This document shows, one piece after another, positions 7,750-16,630 of a stretch of 64,000 bases of DNA. The translations under genes and the position numbers were made by a program. Each line of letters opens with the position of its first letter. Within the stretch, counting starts at the first letter, position 1. This DNA comes from Calothrix anomala FACHB-343 (GTDB lineage Bacteria > Cyanobacteriota > Cyanobacteriia > Cyanobacteriales > Nostocaceae): NCBI RefSeq assembly GCF_014696435.1, contig NZ_JACJQG010000039.1:21607-85606 (forward strand), given 5' to 3'. The notes beneath the pieces were generated by a model that made no database searches, was not told the DNA's origin, and worked only from the letters and a program-made list of their open reading frames with translations.

Positions 7750-8523
7750 ATGACTAAACCTCTTTTACAAGTTCATCATTTGAGTAAATCTTACGGTGCG
7801 ATTAAGGCTTGCGATCGCATCTCCTTTAATCTTTATCCTGGCCAAGTTCTCGGAATTGTAGGTGAATCTGGTTCGGGTAAGTCTACTTTGCTGAGTGCAA
7901 TTGCCCATCACATCACTGTTGACCAAGGTAATGTTACGTATAAAAACCGTAATGATGAAGACATAGAACTTTTTCAACTTGCGGAAGCTAAACGACGGTT
8001 ATTAATGCGAACTGAATGGGGTTTTGTTCAGCAAAATCCTCGTGATGGGTTGCGAATGCGGGTGAGTGCGGGAGCAAATATCGGTGAACGCCTTCTAGAT
8101 GTGGGAGTGCGACACTACGGTAATATTCGAGATGAAGCTGCACATTGGCTACGACAAGTAGAAATTGACCCAACAAGGATAGATGATTTACCAGTGCAAT
8201 TTTCTGGAGGGATGCAACAAAGATTACAACTAGCCCGTGTGTTGGTGACACGTCCTCGGTTGATTTTGATGGATGAACCGACAGGTGGGTTGGATGTTTC
8301 GGTACAAGCGAGGTTATTGGATTTATTGCGATCGCTTGTCCGCAATTTTCGTCTTAGCGTCATTATAGTGACTCACGATATCGGCGTAGTCAGGCTACTA
8401 GCGCACAGATTACTAGTCATGCAACAAGGACAAGTAGTGGAATCAGGCTTAACCGATCAAGTACTTGATGATCCACAACATCCTTACACCCAACTATTAG
8501 TCAGCGCGGCTTTAACACCATGA
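7750..8523 (+). CDS. phnK: PhnK, ABC-type ATPase of the C-P lyase complex
   Basis: The 257-aa ABC ATPase has Walker A GESGSGKST (about residues 38-46), signature FSGGMQQRLQLARVL (about 155-169), Walker B LILMDEPTGGLD and H-loop IIVTHDIG. PhnK binds the C-P lyase core as a dimer and couples ATP hydrolysis to turnover; it is not a transporter. The internal QQNPRDGLRMRVSAGANIGERLL segment is typical of PhnK. The start lies inside an AATGAC repeat run; this ATG gives the expected N-terminus MTKPLLQVHHLSKSYG. Confidence 0.94.
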   Translation: MTKPLLQVHHLSKSYGAIKACDRISFNLYPGQVLGIVGESGSGKSTLLSAIAHHITVDQGNVTYKNRNDEDIELFQLAEAKRRLLMRTEWGFVQQNPRDGLRMRVSAGANIGERLLDVGVRHYGNIRDEAAHWLRQVEIDPTRIDDLPVQFSGGMQQRLQLARVLVTRPRLILMDEPTGGLDVSVQARLLDLLRSLVRNFRLSVIIVTHDIGVVRLLAHRLLVMQQGQVVESGLTDQVLDDPQHPYTQLLVSAALTP

Positions 8524-8568
8524 TTTGTTGACGGTTGACGGTTGACGGTTGACTGATGACTGATGACT
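8523..8568. repeat. STRR heptamers between phnK and phnL
   Basis: GACGGTT units followed by GACTGAT units. The ATG at 8563 falls in the repeat, so the ATG at 8593 is the more likely phnL start. Confidence 0.88.
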
Positions 8569-8592
8569 GTTCTTTATTGGCACTTTTTAACC

Positions 8593-9318
8593 ATGCAATC
8601 ATTAACTCTTAACCATCGATCAGTAGAATTTCCTAGCCAAGTACTTTTGCAAGTAGAAAACTTACGCAAAAGTTTTACTTTGCATCAGCAAGGAGGAATG
8701 CAACTTTCTGTTTTAGAAGGAGTTTCTTTGACAGTTAATGCAGGAGAATGTATCGCTCTTTCTGGAGCATCTGGTACTGGGAAATCTACATTTATGCGCT
8801 GTTTATATGCAAATTATCGCGTTGATAGTGGTTCAGTTTGGGTGAAACATGAAGAATCCTGGCTTGATTTATGCCAACTCGCACCCCACGAAATTTTAGC
8901 AGTTCGCCAGAAAACTATGGGATATGTCAGCCAATTTCTAAGAGTAATTCCTAGAGTACCAGCGTTAGATGTAGCTGCCGAACCACTATTAGAATTAGGC
9001 GTAAATATAGATATTGCATATAACAAAGTTAAATACTTATTTCGTTGCCTCAATCTTGCAGAAAGATTATGGCAGCTTTCCCCTACAACTTTTTCTGGTG
9101 GTGAAAAACAACGGGTAAATATTGCCAGAGCATTAGTAGTTGATTATCCAATTTTACTACTAGATGAACCAACCTCAGCCCTAGATGCTAGTAATCGTCA
9201 AGTAGTGATTGAACTATTACAAGAACGCAAAAATCAAGGCTGTTCATTAATTGGAATTTTTCATGATGAAGAAGTGCGATCGCAACTCTGCAACCGCGAA
9301 TTAATTTTTAATAGTTGA
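8593..9318 (+). CDS. phnL: PhnL, ABC-type ATPase of the C-P lyase complex
   Basis: From the ATG at 8593 the protein has 241 aa. A repeat-embedded ATG at 8563 would add ten unrelated residues. It has Walker A GASGTGKST, signature FSGGEKQRVNIARAL, Walker B ILLLDEPTSALD and H-loop GIFHDEE. PhnL works with PhnGHI in forming ribose-1-phosphonate triphosphate. It follows phnK and precedes the largest STRR array of the window. The stop TGA is part of the first GTTGACG repeat unit, so the C-terminus (LIFNS) has been set by the repeat. Confidence 0.93.
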   Translation: MQSLTLNHRSVEFPSQVLLQVENLRKSFTLHQQGGMQLSVLEGVSLTVNAGECIALSGASGTGKSTFMRCLYANYRVDSGSVWVKHEESWLDLCQLAPHEILAVRQKTMGYVSQFLRVIPRVPALDVAAEPLLELGVNIDIAYNKVKYLFRCLNLAERLWQLSPTTFSGGEKQRVNIARALVVDYPILLLDEPTSALDASNRQVVIELLQERKNQGCSLIGIFHDEEVRSQLCNRELIFNS

Positions 9319-9383
9319 CGGTTGACGGTTGACGGTTAACAGTTAACAGTTGACGGTTGACAGTTGACAGTTAACAGTTGATT
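9312..9383. repeat. STRR heptamers at the phnL 3' end
   Basis: GACGGTT, AACAGTT and GACAGTT units begin within the phnL stop codon. Confidence 0.9.
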
Positions 9384-9416
9384 TCTTAACTATCCCAACA
9401 AAGCATTTACCATTCC

Positions 9417-9752
9417 CAGTCACCAGTCATCAGTCACCAGTCATCAGTCATCAGTCACCAGTCACCAGTCATCAGTCACCAGTCACCAGTCATCAGTCAT
9501 CAGTCACCAGTCACCAGTCACCAGTCACCAGTCATCAGTCATCAGTCACCAGTCACCAGTCACCAGTCACCAGTCATCAGTCACCAGTCATCAGTCATCA
9601 GTCATCAGTCACCAGTCATCAGTCACCAGTCACCAGTCACCAGTCACCAGTCACCAGTCATCAGTCATCAGTCATCAGTCACCAGTCATCAGTCACCAGT
9701 CACCAGTCACCAGTCACCAGTCACCAGTCACCAGTCATCAGTCATCAGTCAA
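9417..9752. repeat. Long STRR array, 48 heptamers, upstream of phnM copy 2
   Basis: An array of CAGTCAC and CAGTCAT units, ending in CAGTCAA, spans 336 bp, exactly 48 x 7, so the phase appears unbroken. The last base of the unit alternates irregularly between C and T. It ends 9 bp before the phnM ATG. It is not a CRISPR array: the units are 7 bp with no spacers. Confidence 0.96.
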
Positions 9753-9761
9753 CAAATTATT

Positions 9762-10898
9762 ATGAACGAGCAGATTTACACTAACTATCGTCTGCAACTA
9801 CCAAATCAAGAAATACTAGGTACTTTAGTAGTCAGAGAGGGATTGATTGCTGATATTCAACCAGGAGTTGTGAGTCAGGGACAAAATGGTGAGGGAGATT
9901 ATCTTTTACCAGGATTGATTGAGTTACACACCGACAATTTAGAACGCTGTATGTCTCCTCGTCCTGGTATTCGCTGGCCTTTAGAAGCCGCAGCAGTGTA
10001 TCACGATCGCGATTTAGCCAGCGCTGGAGTCACAACAGTATGTGATGCGATCGCAATTGGTGATGTAGCAGCTGGTTCTCCGCGCTTAATTAACTATGCA
10101 CCGATGATTGATGTTGTTTCTCAAGGACAAATAGCCGGACGCTTTTGTGTGGAACATCGCCTGCATTTACGTTGTGAATTAGCTTATGAACAGGTCTATG
10201 AAATTACAGCACAATATATCAATCATCCTCTGTTATCGATGATTTCATTGATGGATCACACCCCAGGACAACGCCAGTTTATTCGGTTGGATAAATTTAA
10301 AGAATATTACATGGGTAAACATGGCGTGACTGCTGATCAAATGGATGAATTTATTTCAACTCGTCAGCAAAAACAAGAAATATATGCACAGAAAAATCGT
10401 ACAGCTTTAGTAGAACTCGCCAAAAATCAAGGTATTTCCTTAGCAAGCCATGATGATGCTACTGTGGAACACGTTAAAGAAGCAGTGCAAGATGGTGCAG
10501 TATTAGCTGAGTTCCCCACTACCTTAGAAGCAGCTAAAGCAGCGCATAGTTTAGGATTACAAGTATTAATGGGTGCGCCTAATTTAGTGTTGGGTGGTTC
10601 TCATTCTGGTAATGTTTCTGCAATGGAATTAGTATTGCAAAATCTAGTGGATGTAATTTCTTCTGATTACGTTCCTCAAAGCTTATTGCAATCAATTTTT
10701 ATGATTGCACAGAAAACAGAAAAGCCAATTTACGAAGCGATGCAATTATTTACCAGTAACCCAGCCAAAGCCATTAATGTATTTAGCGATCGCGGTAGTT
10801 TAGAAATCGGCAAAAGAGCCGATTTTATCACTGTTTATGATGATGGGATAGTACCTCGTTTAACTACAACTATCTGCCAAGGCGATCGCGTTGCTTAA
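9762..10898 (+). CDS. phnM: PhnM, RPnTP diphosphatase (copy 2, orthodox)
   Basis: The 378-aa amidohydrolase is close to E. coli PhnM throughout: LPGLIELHTDNLERCMSPRP, ASAGVTTVCDAIAIGDV, EHRLHLRCEL, SLMDHTPGQRQF, LASHDDAT, LAEFPTT and MGAPNLVLGGSHSGN are all present. It removes pyrophosphate from ribose-1-phosphonate 5-triphosphate to give the PhnJ substrate. It closes the phn series after the 48-unit repeat array. Being complete and orthodox, it is the better candidate for the canonical PhnM step; the divergent copy at 4825 may do something else. Confidence 0.93.
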   Translation: MNEQIYTNYRLQLPNQEILGTLVVREGLIADIQPGVVSQGQNGEGDYLLPGLIELHTDNLERCMSPRPGIRWPLEAAAVYHDRDLASAGVTTVCDAIAIGDVAAGSPRLINYAPMIDVVSQGQIAGRFCVEHRLHLRCELAYEQVYEITAQYINHPLLSMISLMDHTPGQRQFIRLDKFKEYYMGKHGVTADQMDEFISTRQQKQEIYAQKNRTALVELAKNQGISLASHDDATVEHVKEAVQDGAVLAEFPTTLEAAKAAHSLGLQVLMGAPNLVLGGSHSGNVSAMELVLQNLVDVISSDYVPQSLLQSIFMIAQKTEKPIYEAMQLFTSNPAKAINVFSDRGSLEIGKRADFITVYDDGIVPRLTTTICQGDRVA

Positions 10899-10942
10899 TC
10901 TATGGAAGTTAAAAAAATACCATTGCAGATTGCTATATTGTT

Positions 10943-10981
10943 CACAGTCACCAGTCAACAGTCAACCGTCACCAGTCACCA
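10943..10981. repeat. STRR heptamers after phnM copy 2
   Basis: CAGTCAC, CAGTCAA and CCGTCAC units lie between phnM and the acyl-CoA synthetase fragment. Confidence 0.85.
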
Positions 10982-10996
10982 AGTTGGTAAATAACA

Positions 10997-11461
10997 GTGA
11001 ATCTCCCTTTAATTACTCTTGCTCAAGAGCATAACGAGAAAATAGCAATTGTTACAACTGATAAAGCATTTACCTACAGAGATTTGCTGCAAACTTCCAG
11101 TCGAATAGCAGCAAATTTGCTTCAAGATGCAGAAGATTTACAGGAGGTGCGAGTTGCTTTTCTGATACCGCCTGGGTTTGAGTATGTCGCTACTCAATGG
11201 GGGATTTGGCGTGCTGGTGGAATAGCTGTACCGCTTTGTATTTCTCACCCACGACCAGAATTAGAGTATGTAATTACAAATTCCGGAGCATCGATTATTG
11301 TTGCTCATCCCAATTTTGAAGCAATATTGCGAGCGATCGCTACTGAACACAATTTACGATTTATTCTCACCTCAGAAACACTTCCAGATCCTGTTGATCG
11401 CCTTGTGGAAGTAGATATCGATTCGTTTGATTTCCTTACCCCAGAAATTATAGCCAAATAA
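10997..11461 (+). pseudogene. N-terminal fragment of an AMP-binding acyl-CoA synthetase
   Basis: The GTG-started frame of 154 aa matches only the first third of acyl-/malonyl-CoA synthetase-type enzymes (AFTYRDLLQTSSRIAANL, VAFLIPPGFEYVATQWGIWRAGG, PLCISHPRPELEYVITNSGA). The full enzymes have about 500 residues. The Ser/Thr/Gly-rich AMP-binding motif and the entire C-terminal domain are missing. The frame simply stops at TAA 11459-11461 and unrelated DNA follows. It is best read as a truncated relic with no catalytic activity. Confidence 0.8.
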
Positions 11462-11471
11462 TGGCCAATAA

Positions 11472-11546
11472 AATTATTGCACAGGTGTTGGCATCGAGCA
11501 AGTGATTGCTCACAATTTAGAAGCTTTATTTCCTGGGATAAAATAA
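11472..11546 (+). pseudogene. Possible relic of a PriA-like helicase segment
   Basis: A short frame without a start codon encodes TGVGIEQVIAHNLEALFPGI and then stops at 11544-11546. This resembles the G-x-G-T-x-x-V-x-x-x-L-x-x-x-F-P segment of primosomal protein N' (PriA). It directly abuts the truncated acyl-CoA synthetase, consistent with a deletion scar. The similarity is short and the call is weak. Confidence 0.25.
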
Positions 11547-11670
11547 CATTCCTTAGGCTACTAAATTAGAAAACTCTGGTGTGTAGTCTATTGACTAGGA
11601 TGACTCAAGACGCAAACTAACATTATATTGCTGATTTTATTTATTCATTTAATTAAAACATAAAGTTGAT

Positions 11671-12030
11671 TTAAACAAGCGAGTAAATAACATAGTTCCA
11701 TATTTTGATTTTATTACTACCACTGGCGAGAATTTTGCCATCAGGACTGATTGCTATACAATTAACTGGTTTTTGATTTCCTAACAATGTATGGATGAGT
11801 TTACCAGAATTGAGATTCCAGACTTTGACATTACCTCTAGGATGTTGACAGCTACCAACGGCGAGAAAATTTCCATCGTAACTAATCGCCACAGAAGAAA
11901 TTTCGCCTAAATCTTCTGTAAAAGTGCAATCCTGTTTTATGAAAATAACAAAGGCGCGATCGCTCAAGTTAACGACGCTTGGCAAGAGATTGTAGCAGAG
12001 CTTCAACCAATTTTCCTTTTGGTTATCCAT
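11671..12030 (-). pseudogene. WD40-repeat protein fragment
   Basis: The 119-aa frame contains about one and a half WD40 blades: SSVAISYDGNFLAVGS, VKVWNLNSGKLIHTL, VNCIAISPDGKILASGS and IKIWN. Functional WD40 propellers need about seven. Cyanobacterial WD40 proteins are usually much longer, so this is probably the residue of a larger gene. The N-terminal 45 residues have no recognisable domain. It could also be a short expressed protein; there is no evidence for that. Confidence 0.65.
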
Positions 12031-12356
12031 TCTAACTACTCAGTAAGTTCTATGTCAGATTCCAGCTATGCTTTATGTAGCATAGTTTATCTTAATAATT
12101 AACAAAATTTAATTATCTCCTCCCTGCGATATAATTTTTGAGATAATTTTCAATTATTAATTTTTTTGAAAAATTTTAGTTAAAATTCACATTTCTACTA
12201 ACTTTCTGATTCACCAATTTCCAGTTTCTTACAGTTTTAGATATTTTGAAATGTGTTGATTGTTTTTACAAAAAGCTGATTGGGTTGATGAGTAGATGTT
12301 GCAGTTGCAGAAACTGTATGGCTATGATCTCCGTCAAAGAGTCTACAGATGAGTTT
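12031..12356. other. Intergenic region, nothing recognised
   Basis: An AT-rich 326-bp gap upstream of the WD40 fragment and downstream of the histidine kinase. No reading frame, repeat array or clear terminator was recognised. Confidence 0.5.
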
Positions 12357-14213
12357 TTAAATTTGTGTTTTAATCGGTAACAAAATTGCAAACTCTGTTC
12401 CTTTCCCAACTTCTGAAGCTAATTCTATTCTACCTTTATGCTTGTCGATTATTTGATAGCAGATGCTTAGACCTAGACCGGTACCTTTACCGACTGGTTT
12501 AGTTGTGAAGAAAGGGTCAAATAACTTATTTCTAATCTCTGGCGGTATTCCAGGTCCATTATCTCTAATCCCTACCTTAATATAAGTATCATCTAACTTC
12601 GATGTTTCTATAAAAATTTGTTTAGTAGTTTGAGATTCTAATTCTAATAAAGCATCTATTGCATTACTCAAAATATTCATAAATACCTGATTTATTTGAG
12701 CAGGATAGCATTCAACTAAAGGTAAATCTCTATAGTTTGTTAAAACTGTAATATCTGATTTAATTCTGTGAGACAAAATTAATAGTGTATTGTCAATACC
12801 TTCATGAATATCTACTTCTTTAATATCGGCTTCATCTAATCGAGAAAAATTACGCAAAGATAAGACAATTTCTCGAATACGTTCAGCACCTATTTTCATA
12901 GAATCTAGTAACTTCAGTAAGTCTTTTTTGAGGAAATTAAAATCAATATCTTCTATTCTCTCTTCTATAATGCAGTTGGATTCTGGATATTGTTGCTCGT
13001 ATAAATTTATGAGATTGAGTAAGTCTTGAATATACTCATCTGCACATCGAATATTTCCATAAATAAAATTAATGGGATTATTAATTTCATGTGCTATACC
13101 TGCAACCATTTGTCCCAAAGAAGACATCTTTTCTGTTTGAATTAATTGTGCCTGAGTTGCTTTTAAGTCTTGGAGAGCTTGTTTTAATTCCTGAGTTCGT
13201 TCTTCTACTCTTTGTTCTAAAGTTTGGTATGAATGTTGAAGTTCTTGAGTTCGTTCTTTTACTCTTTGCTCTAAATGTTGACGAGCTAGCTCTAATTCCT
13301 GAGTGTAATCTCCTACCCATTCTACTAATTGATTAAGTGAGGTAGCTAATGTTCCTACTTCATCTTTGCTAGTGACATTAGCTCTTAGTTGAAAATTAGA
13401 CTCTTGGATAATTTTTCTAGCAACTTTAGTAACTACTTCTAAAGGATGGGCAATTAACTTACTAGTATATATTGCAAGTGCCGCTGCGATCGCAGATGAC
13501 AAAATCATACTGCCAAAAATAACTTTCATCCGCAGGTTTTTAACATTCTCAAAGCTAGTATTGGCTTCCTGTTTTTGAATTTCAGCTTGTCCTATAAGCC
13601 GAATCAACTCGTCTGAAAGTTGCTCAAATTTTACAGAGAGGTTAACTTTTTTCTCCTCTTTAAATAAAAAAAATAATTGTTCTTGGTAATCAGATTTTGC
13701 TTTCGGCGATAATTGTTTTTTTTCAATTTGCTGCCAGTAAAACTGGACTATCTGATTGTATATCTCTATGTTTTTCTGATAATTCTTCAATAAATTTAAA
13801 ATTTCTGCACTGTTTAATGCTAAGTCATTAGGATAAGCATTGATAAACTTTTCTATCTCCAATAACTGTTGATTAACTTGACTAAGTTCATCGAGAAACT
13901 TATTTTTTTCAAATTCTAACCAGACAGAATTATCTAATACAGTAACTAATCTTTGCGGATGTAATCTGATTCTCGTTACTGCATTTTCTAAATCTTTGAG
14001 TAAATATTGCTGCTGATAGGATAAATTTAACTGCTTTTGGGCATTTGTTTCATATTGTGTTGCATGTAACAAACCAATTATTGTTCCAACAAAAGCAATG
14101 CTAATAGCTACAGTATAACCATAACTAATCTTTTGAGCAATATCCCAGCTATTACTTAAATTACTAAACCAGAGAAAAATTCTTTTAACAGGCTTTCTTT
14201 TAATAACTGCCAT
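12357..14213 (-). CDS. Membrane-bound sensor histidine kinase
   Basis: From the ATG at 14213 the kinase has 618 aa; a GTG at 14273 would give 638 aa and a 41-bp overlap with the upstream gene. Order in the longer form: TM1 (about 47-70), periplasmic helical sensor region (about 70-245), TM2 (about 250-275), HAMP, a coiled coil with repeated V-E-E-R-T-Q-E-L units (about 328-385), HisKA with H-box [12 protein letters not shown], and HATPase_c with N-box [35 protein letters not shown]. It probably senses ligand occupancy of the adjacent PhnD-like lipoprotein and phosphorylates an unlinked response regulator, since none is encoded here. Confidence 0.92.
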   Translation of the reverse strand: MAVIKRKPVKRIFLWFSNLSNSWDIAQKISYGYTVAISIAFVGTIIGLLHATQYETNAQKQLNLSYQQQYLLKDLENAVTRIRLHPQRLVTVLDNSVWLEFEKNKFLDELSQVNQQLLEIEKFINAYPNDLALNSAEILNLLKNYQKNIEIYNQIVQFYWQQIEKKQLSPKAKSDYQEQLFFLFKEEKKVNLSVKFEQLSDELIRLIGQAEIQKQEANTSFENVKNLRMKVIFGSMILSSAIAAALAIYTSKLIAHPLEVVTKVARKIIQESNFQLRANVTSKDEVGTLATSLNQLVEWVGDYTQELELARQHLEQRVKERTQELQHSYQTLEQRVEERTQELKQALQDLKATQAQLIQTEKMSSLGQMVAGIAHEINNPINFIYGNIRCADEYIQDLLNLINLYEQQYPESNCIIEERIEDIDFNFLKKDLLKLLDSMKIGAERIREIVLSLRNFSRLDEADIKEVDIHEGIDNTLLILSHRIKSDITVLTNYRDLPLVECYPAQINQVFMNILSNAIDALLELESQTTKQIFIETSKLDDTYIKVGIRDNGPGIPPEIRNKLFDPFFTTKPVGKGTGLGLSICYQIIDKHKGRIELASEVGKGTEFAILLPIKTQI

Positions 14214-14232
14214 TAATTTAGCATCAATACTC

Positions 14233-15120
14233 TTATAAAAAGCTTCCTTGTCCAATTTTTTGATAAACTTCACGAATCATATTATAGTCAGAATCATTTG
14301 CTGAAATAAATTTACCATCTTTATACTTTTGGTTCGCTTTAGCTGTTAAAAGGCTTTGGATTAGTTTATCTTGATGCTCAAACATACGCGCTCGTACATC
14401 TTCTACAAAGCTAGATGCCAGTAGGTTACTAGCAACAAATATATCATTTGGGAGTAATGGGCCTTTTAAGATGATAGAAAAATCCTTTTCCAACAACCCT
14501 TCAGCTTCTAAGATATTATGGTATCGATCAAATGAGGTTGCCCAAGCATCCACCTCACCTTTTTTTAAAGCTTTTGCTCCTTGATCGTCCAACATGATAA
14601 TTTTTAAGTCAGTATTTGGATTCAACCCAGCATCTATTAGTAGTTTTGTAGGAGCAATATGGCCAGAGGTTGAGCCAATTTTTCGCATAGCAATTGTTTT
14701 ACCTCTCAATTGAGCTAATGATTTAATTTTGCTATCTGCACGAACGACAAAAATGGAATGATAGTTACTACGCCTGATAGCAATTATAGGGATAGCCTTA
14801 GCTCTAGAATTTAAAATTAAGTATTCTGAAGGGCCTGCAAATACAATGTCTACCTTTCCTGAAAGTAATGCAGGCGCTGCCGCCGTAGGATTTTCTACAG
14901 GAAAAAAATCAATTTTTATGCCTAATATTTCTTCTAGTACAGCCCGAAATGCTCCATAATCTTGTTGTAAATCTTCAATTCCAGCAACATCGGTAACTGT
15001 AAAATTTAATTTTTTAGGTGATGATATTGCCAATTTATCTGAGTTATTTTTTGGATTAGTACCTGTTGTACAGCCAGCAATAAATAATAGCGAATACCAA
15101 AGTATATTTCGCCGTTTCAT
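14233..15120 (-). CDS. PhnD-like phosphate/phosphonate-binding lipoprotein
   Basis: The 295-aa protein has a lipoprotein signal (lipobox FIAGC, Cys17). It is followed by a periplasmic-binding fold of the PhnD/SsuA type: FFPVENPTAAAPALLSGKVDIVFAGPSEYLI, LAQLRGKTIAMRKIGSTSGHI, GEVDAWATSF and DIFVASNLL are typical. There is no permease or ATPase beside it; instead the histidine kinase follows immediately on the same strand. Such PhnD-like proteins next to kinases usually serve as ligand sensors rather than transport components (inference). The phn cluster 3 kb away suggests a phosphonate or phosphate ester as signal. Confidence 0.85.
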   Translation of the reverse strand: MKRRNILWYSLLFIAGCTTGTNPKNNSDKLAISSPKKLNFTVTDVAGIEDLQQDYGAFRAVLEEILGIKIDFFPVENPTAAAPALLSGKVDIVFAGPSEYLILNSRAKAIPIIAIRRSNYHSIFVVRADSKIKSLAQLRGKTIAMRKIGSTSGHIAPTKLLIDAGLNPNTDLKIIMLDDQGAKALKKGEVDAWATSFDRYHNILEAEGLLEKDFSIILKGPLLPNDIFVASNLLASSFVEDVRARMFEHQDKLIQSLLTAKANQKYKDGKFISANDSDYNMIREVYQKIGQGSFL

Positions 15121-15830
15121 ATATTTTGAAAACTATTATAATGAAGGAAAATAATATCAAGCATTTCACTCGTTAAGTATATTGTTTTTTTATAGCTATA
15201 ACTTCTGTAGATATACGCAAATTAATTATATTTTTGTAGAAATGTTCTAAATATAAAAAATGCTTTTATTATTCGGTTTATGTATTTATATAACTTTGCA
15301 AGATTAAGGAAAGGTTATTCAGTGAATACTTAAATTTCCATAAATAAAAAAGTAAAAAACAGTAAAGCACCTGTTACTACTTAGCGAACGAGAATAACTT
15401 CACACAACTAACCTTTGATAATGAATTAGAGACAAATATTATGTAAAATTGTGTCAACTGAGAAATATGTCTTACCTATCAACTTTTTTACTAATTAAAG
15501 GTTAGGTTAAGGGATGACTTAGTTTAAATTTAGGTAATCAAGAGATTAAATTAGCTAAACATCAGTACTTTTCATCCAATTTTTAAGCTGGAAATATAAA
15601 AATTTTAGAACATAAATATTTTATTATTGTTCAATAAAAAGCGACAACTAACGCTGCAATACTTGGCTTATACTCTAAAATCAACAGATAAGCTGTTCCA
15701 CATAAAACTTGGATAATATTGTTGATTTTGTTGATTGTTGACTGTTAACGGTTAACAAATTATACAATTTATAATGCAAGGAATATGTGTTTTAGCTGAT
15801 TAGTTAATGATGCTTCCAAGGAAAAATTAC
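15121..15830. other. Intergenic region upstream of the RiPP locus
   Basis: About 700 bp of AT-rich DNA between the divergent PhnD-like gene and the first precursor gene. It probably holds promoters for both directions, but I could not single out convincing -35/-10 pairs. One short STRR block lies at 15735-15760. Confidence 0.5.
15735..15760. repeat. STRR heptamers upstream of the first RiPP precursor
   Basis: GATTGTT, GACTGTT, AACGGTT and AACAAAT-type units. It is a short, degenerate block. Confidence 0.7.
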
Positions 15831-16073
15831 ATGGAAAAGCGAAAAAGCAATTACGACAGTCATTTAGAAATTAACAGCTTAATTGATGATGCTGTCAATA
15901 ATGCGATCGCTCGCCGGAATCAAGAGTTAGATTCTGAAGATGCTTTGTTAGATGTATCTGATACAGAAGCTAGAAATATCGCAGGGGGTCTAGCATCTGT
16001 GAAAACAACAGGTTTAATTTTTAAACCTCCTATTATTGTTGGCATCATCATTGCCCCAATTGAAACTATTTAG
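15831..16073 (+). CDS. Double-glycine RiPP precursor without XYG motif
   Basis: The 80-aa peptide starts at ATG 15831, preferred over ATG 15807 because AAGGA (15818-15822) lies 8 bp upstream. The acidic leader with SDTEARNIAGG ends at Gly53. The hydrophobic core of 27 residues (LASVKTTGLIF, then KPPIIVGIIIAPIETI) has no Cys and no Tyr-Gly pair. The leader is not of the Nif11 type found in the next three precursors. It is followed after 31 bp by the Cys-rich protein gene, with which it may form a functional pair. Modification is unknown; export by a C39 transporter such as the one at 24917 is plausible. Confidence 0.72.
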   Translation: MEKRKSNYDSHLEINSLIDDAVNNAIARRNQELDSEDALLDVSDTEARNIAGGLASVKTTGLIFKPPIIVGIIIAPIETI

Positions 16074-16104
16074 CCGTAAGATTCTCTTTGCCGAGGCTTA
16101 ATGC

Positions 16105-16542
16105 ATGGAAAATATTGCTGCTGAAAAAACTACACTTTGCCCCAGTGCTAGACCTGAATCTGAGGATAGTGTAATTTTCGGCATCATCAGTGGAACAGTG
16201 GCAGAACCCCGTGTGGCTTATTTAAAACAGCCACAAAAACTCACAAATGAACTGATAGCTAAAGCTAGCCCCATTACACCAGCTGAAATTTTTCGTACAG
16301 CTGCACCTTGTGCTACAAAAGGTTGTCAGCATTTTGATGGACAAGATTGTCGTTTAGCTACACGCATTGTCCAAAAATTACCTGCGATCGCCCAAGAATT
16401 ACCCCCTTGTGCTATCCGCCGAGATTGTCGCTGGTGGAAGCAGGAAGGTAAAGCAGCTTGTATGCGTTGTCCTCAAGTAATTACAGATAACTATAATCCC
16501 TCTGAGCTAGCAATTGAAGTAGCAACACCAACTGTTAGTTAA
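16105..16542 (+). CDS. Cys-rich protein of unknown function in the RiPP locus
   Basis: The 145-aa protein has eight Cys. Seven cluster in the C-terminal half in the order APC-x4-C-x7-C, PPC-x5-C-x10-C-x2-C, with the segments CQHFDGQDCRLATRIV, RRDCRWWKQEGKAAC and RCPQV. The spacing suggests an Fe-S cluster or zinc-binding module. No signal peptide is present. I do not recognise the family with certainty. Its position between the non-Nif11 precursor and the Nif11 precursors suggests an accessory or maturation role in the RiPP locus, possibly in electron transfer to the radical SAM enzyme (inference). Confidence 0.7.
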   Translation: MENIAAEKTTLCPSARPESEDSVIFGIISGTVAEPRVAYLKQPQKLTNELIAKASPITPAEIFRTAAPCATKGCQHFDGQDCRLATRIVQKLPAIAQELPPCAIRRDCRWWKQEGKAACMRCPQVITDNYNPSELAIEVATPTVS

Positions 16543-16630
16543 GCAAATCTATAGGTATGAGTTTGACTTTTGCAACAAAAATGTCCTCATCCTCATAGAA
16601 ATAGTAATTCAGTGATTTTAGGAGCAGATT

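Noticed and set aside
9417-9752. CRISPR-like repeat array
   Set aside because: Units are 7 bp with no spacers; it is an STRR array and no cas genes are nearby.
13087-13336. Frames opposite the histidine kinase coiled coil
   Set aside because: Low-complexity shadows of the repeated V-E-E-R-T-Q-E-L codons.
15831-16073. Lanthipeptide or sactipeptide precursor
   Set aside because: The core has no cysteine, so thioether chemistry is excluded.
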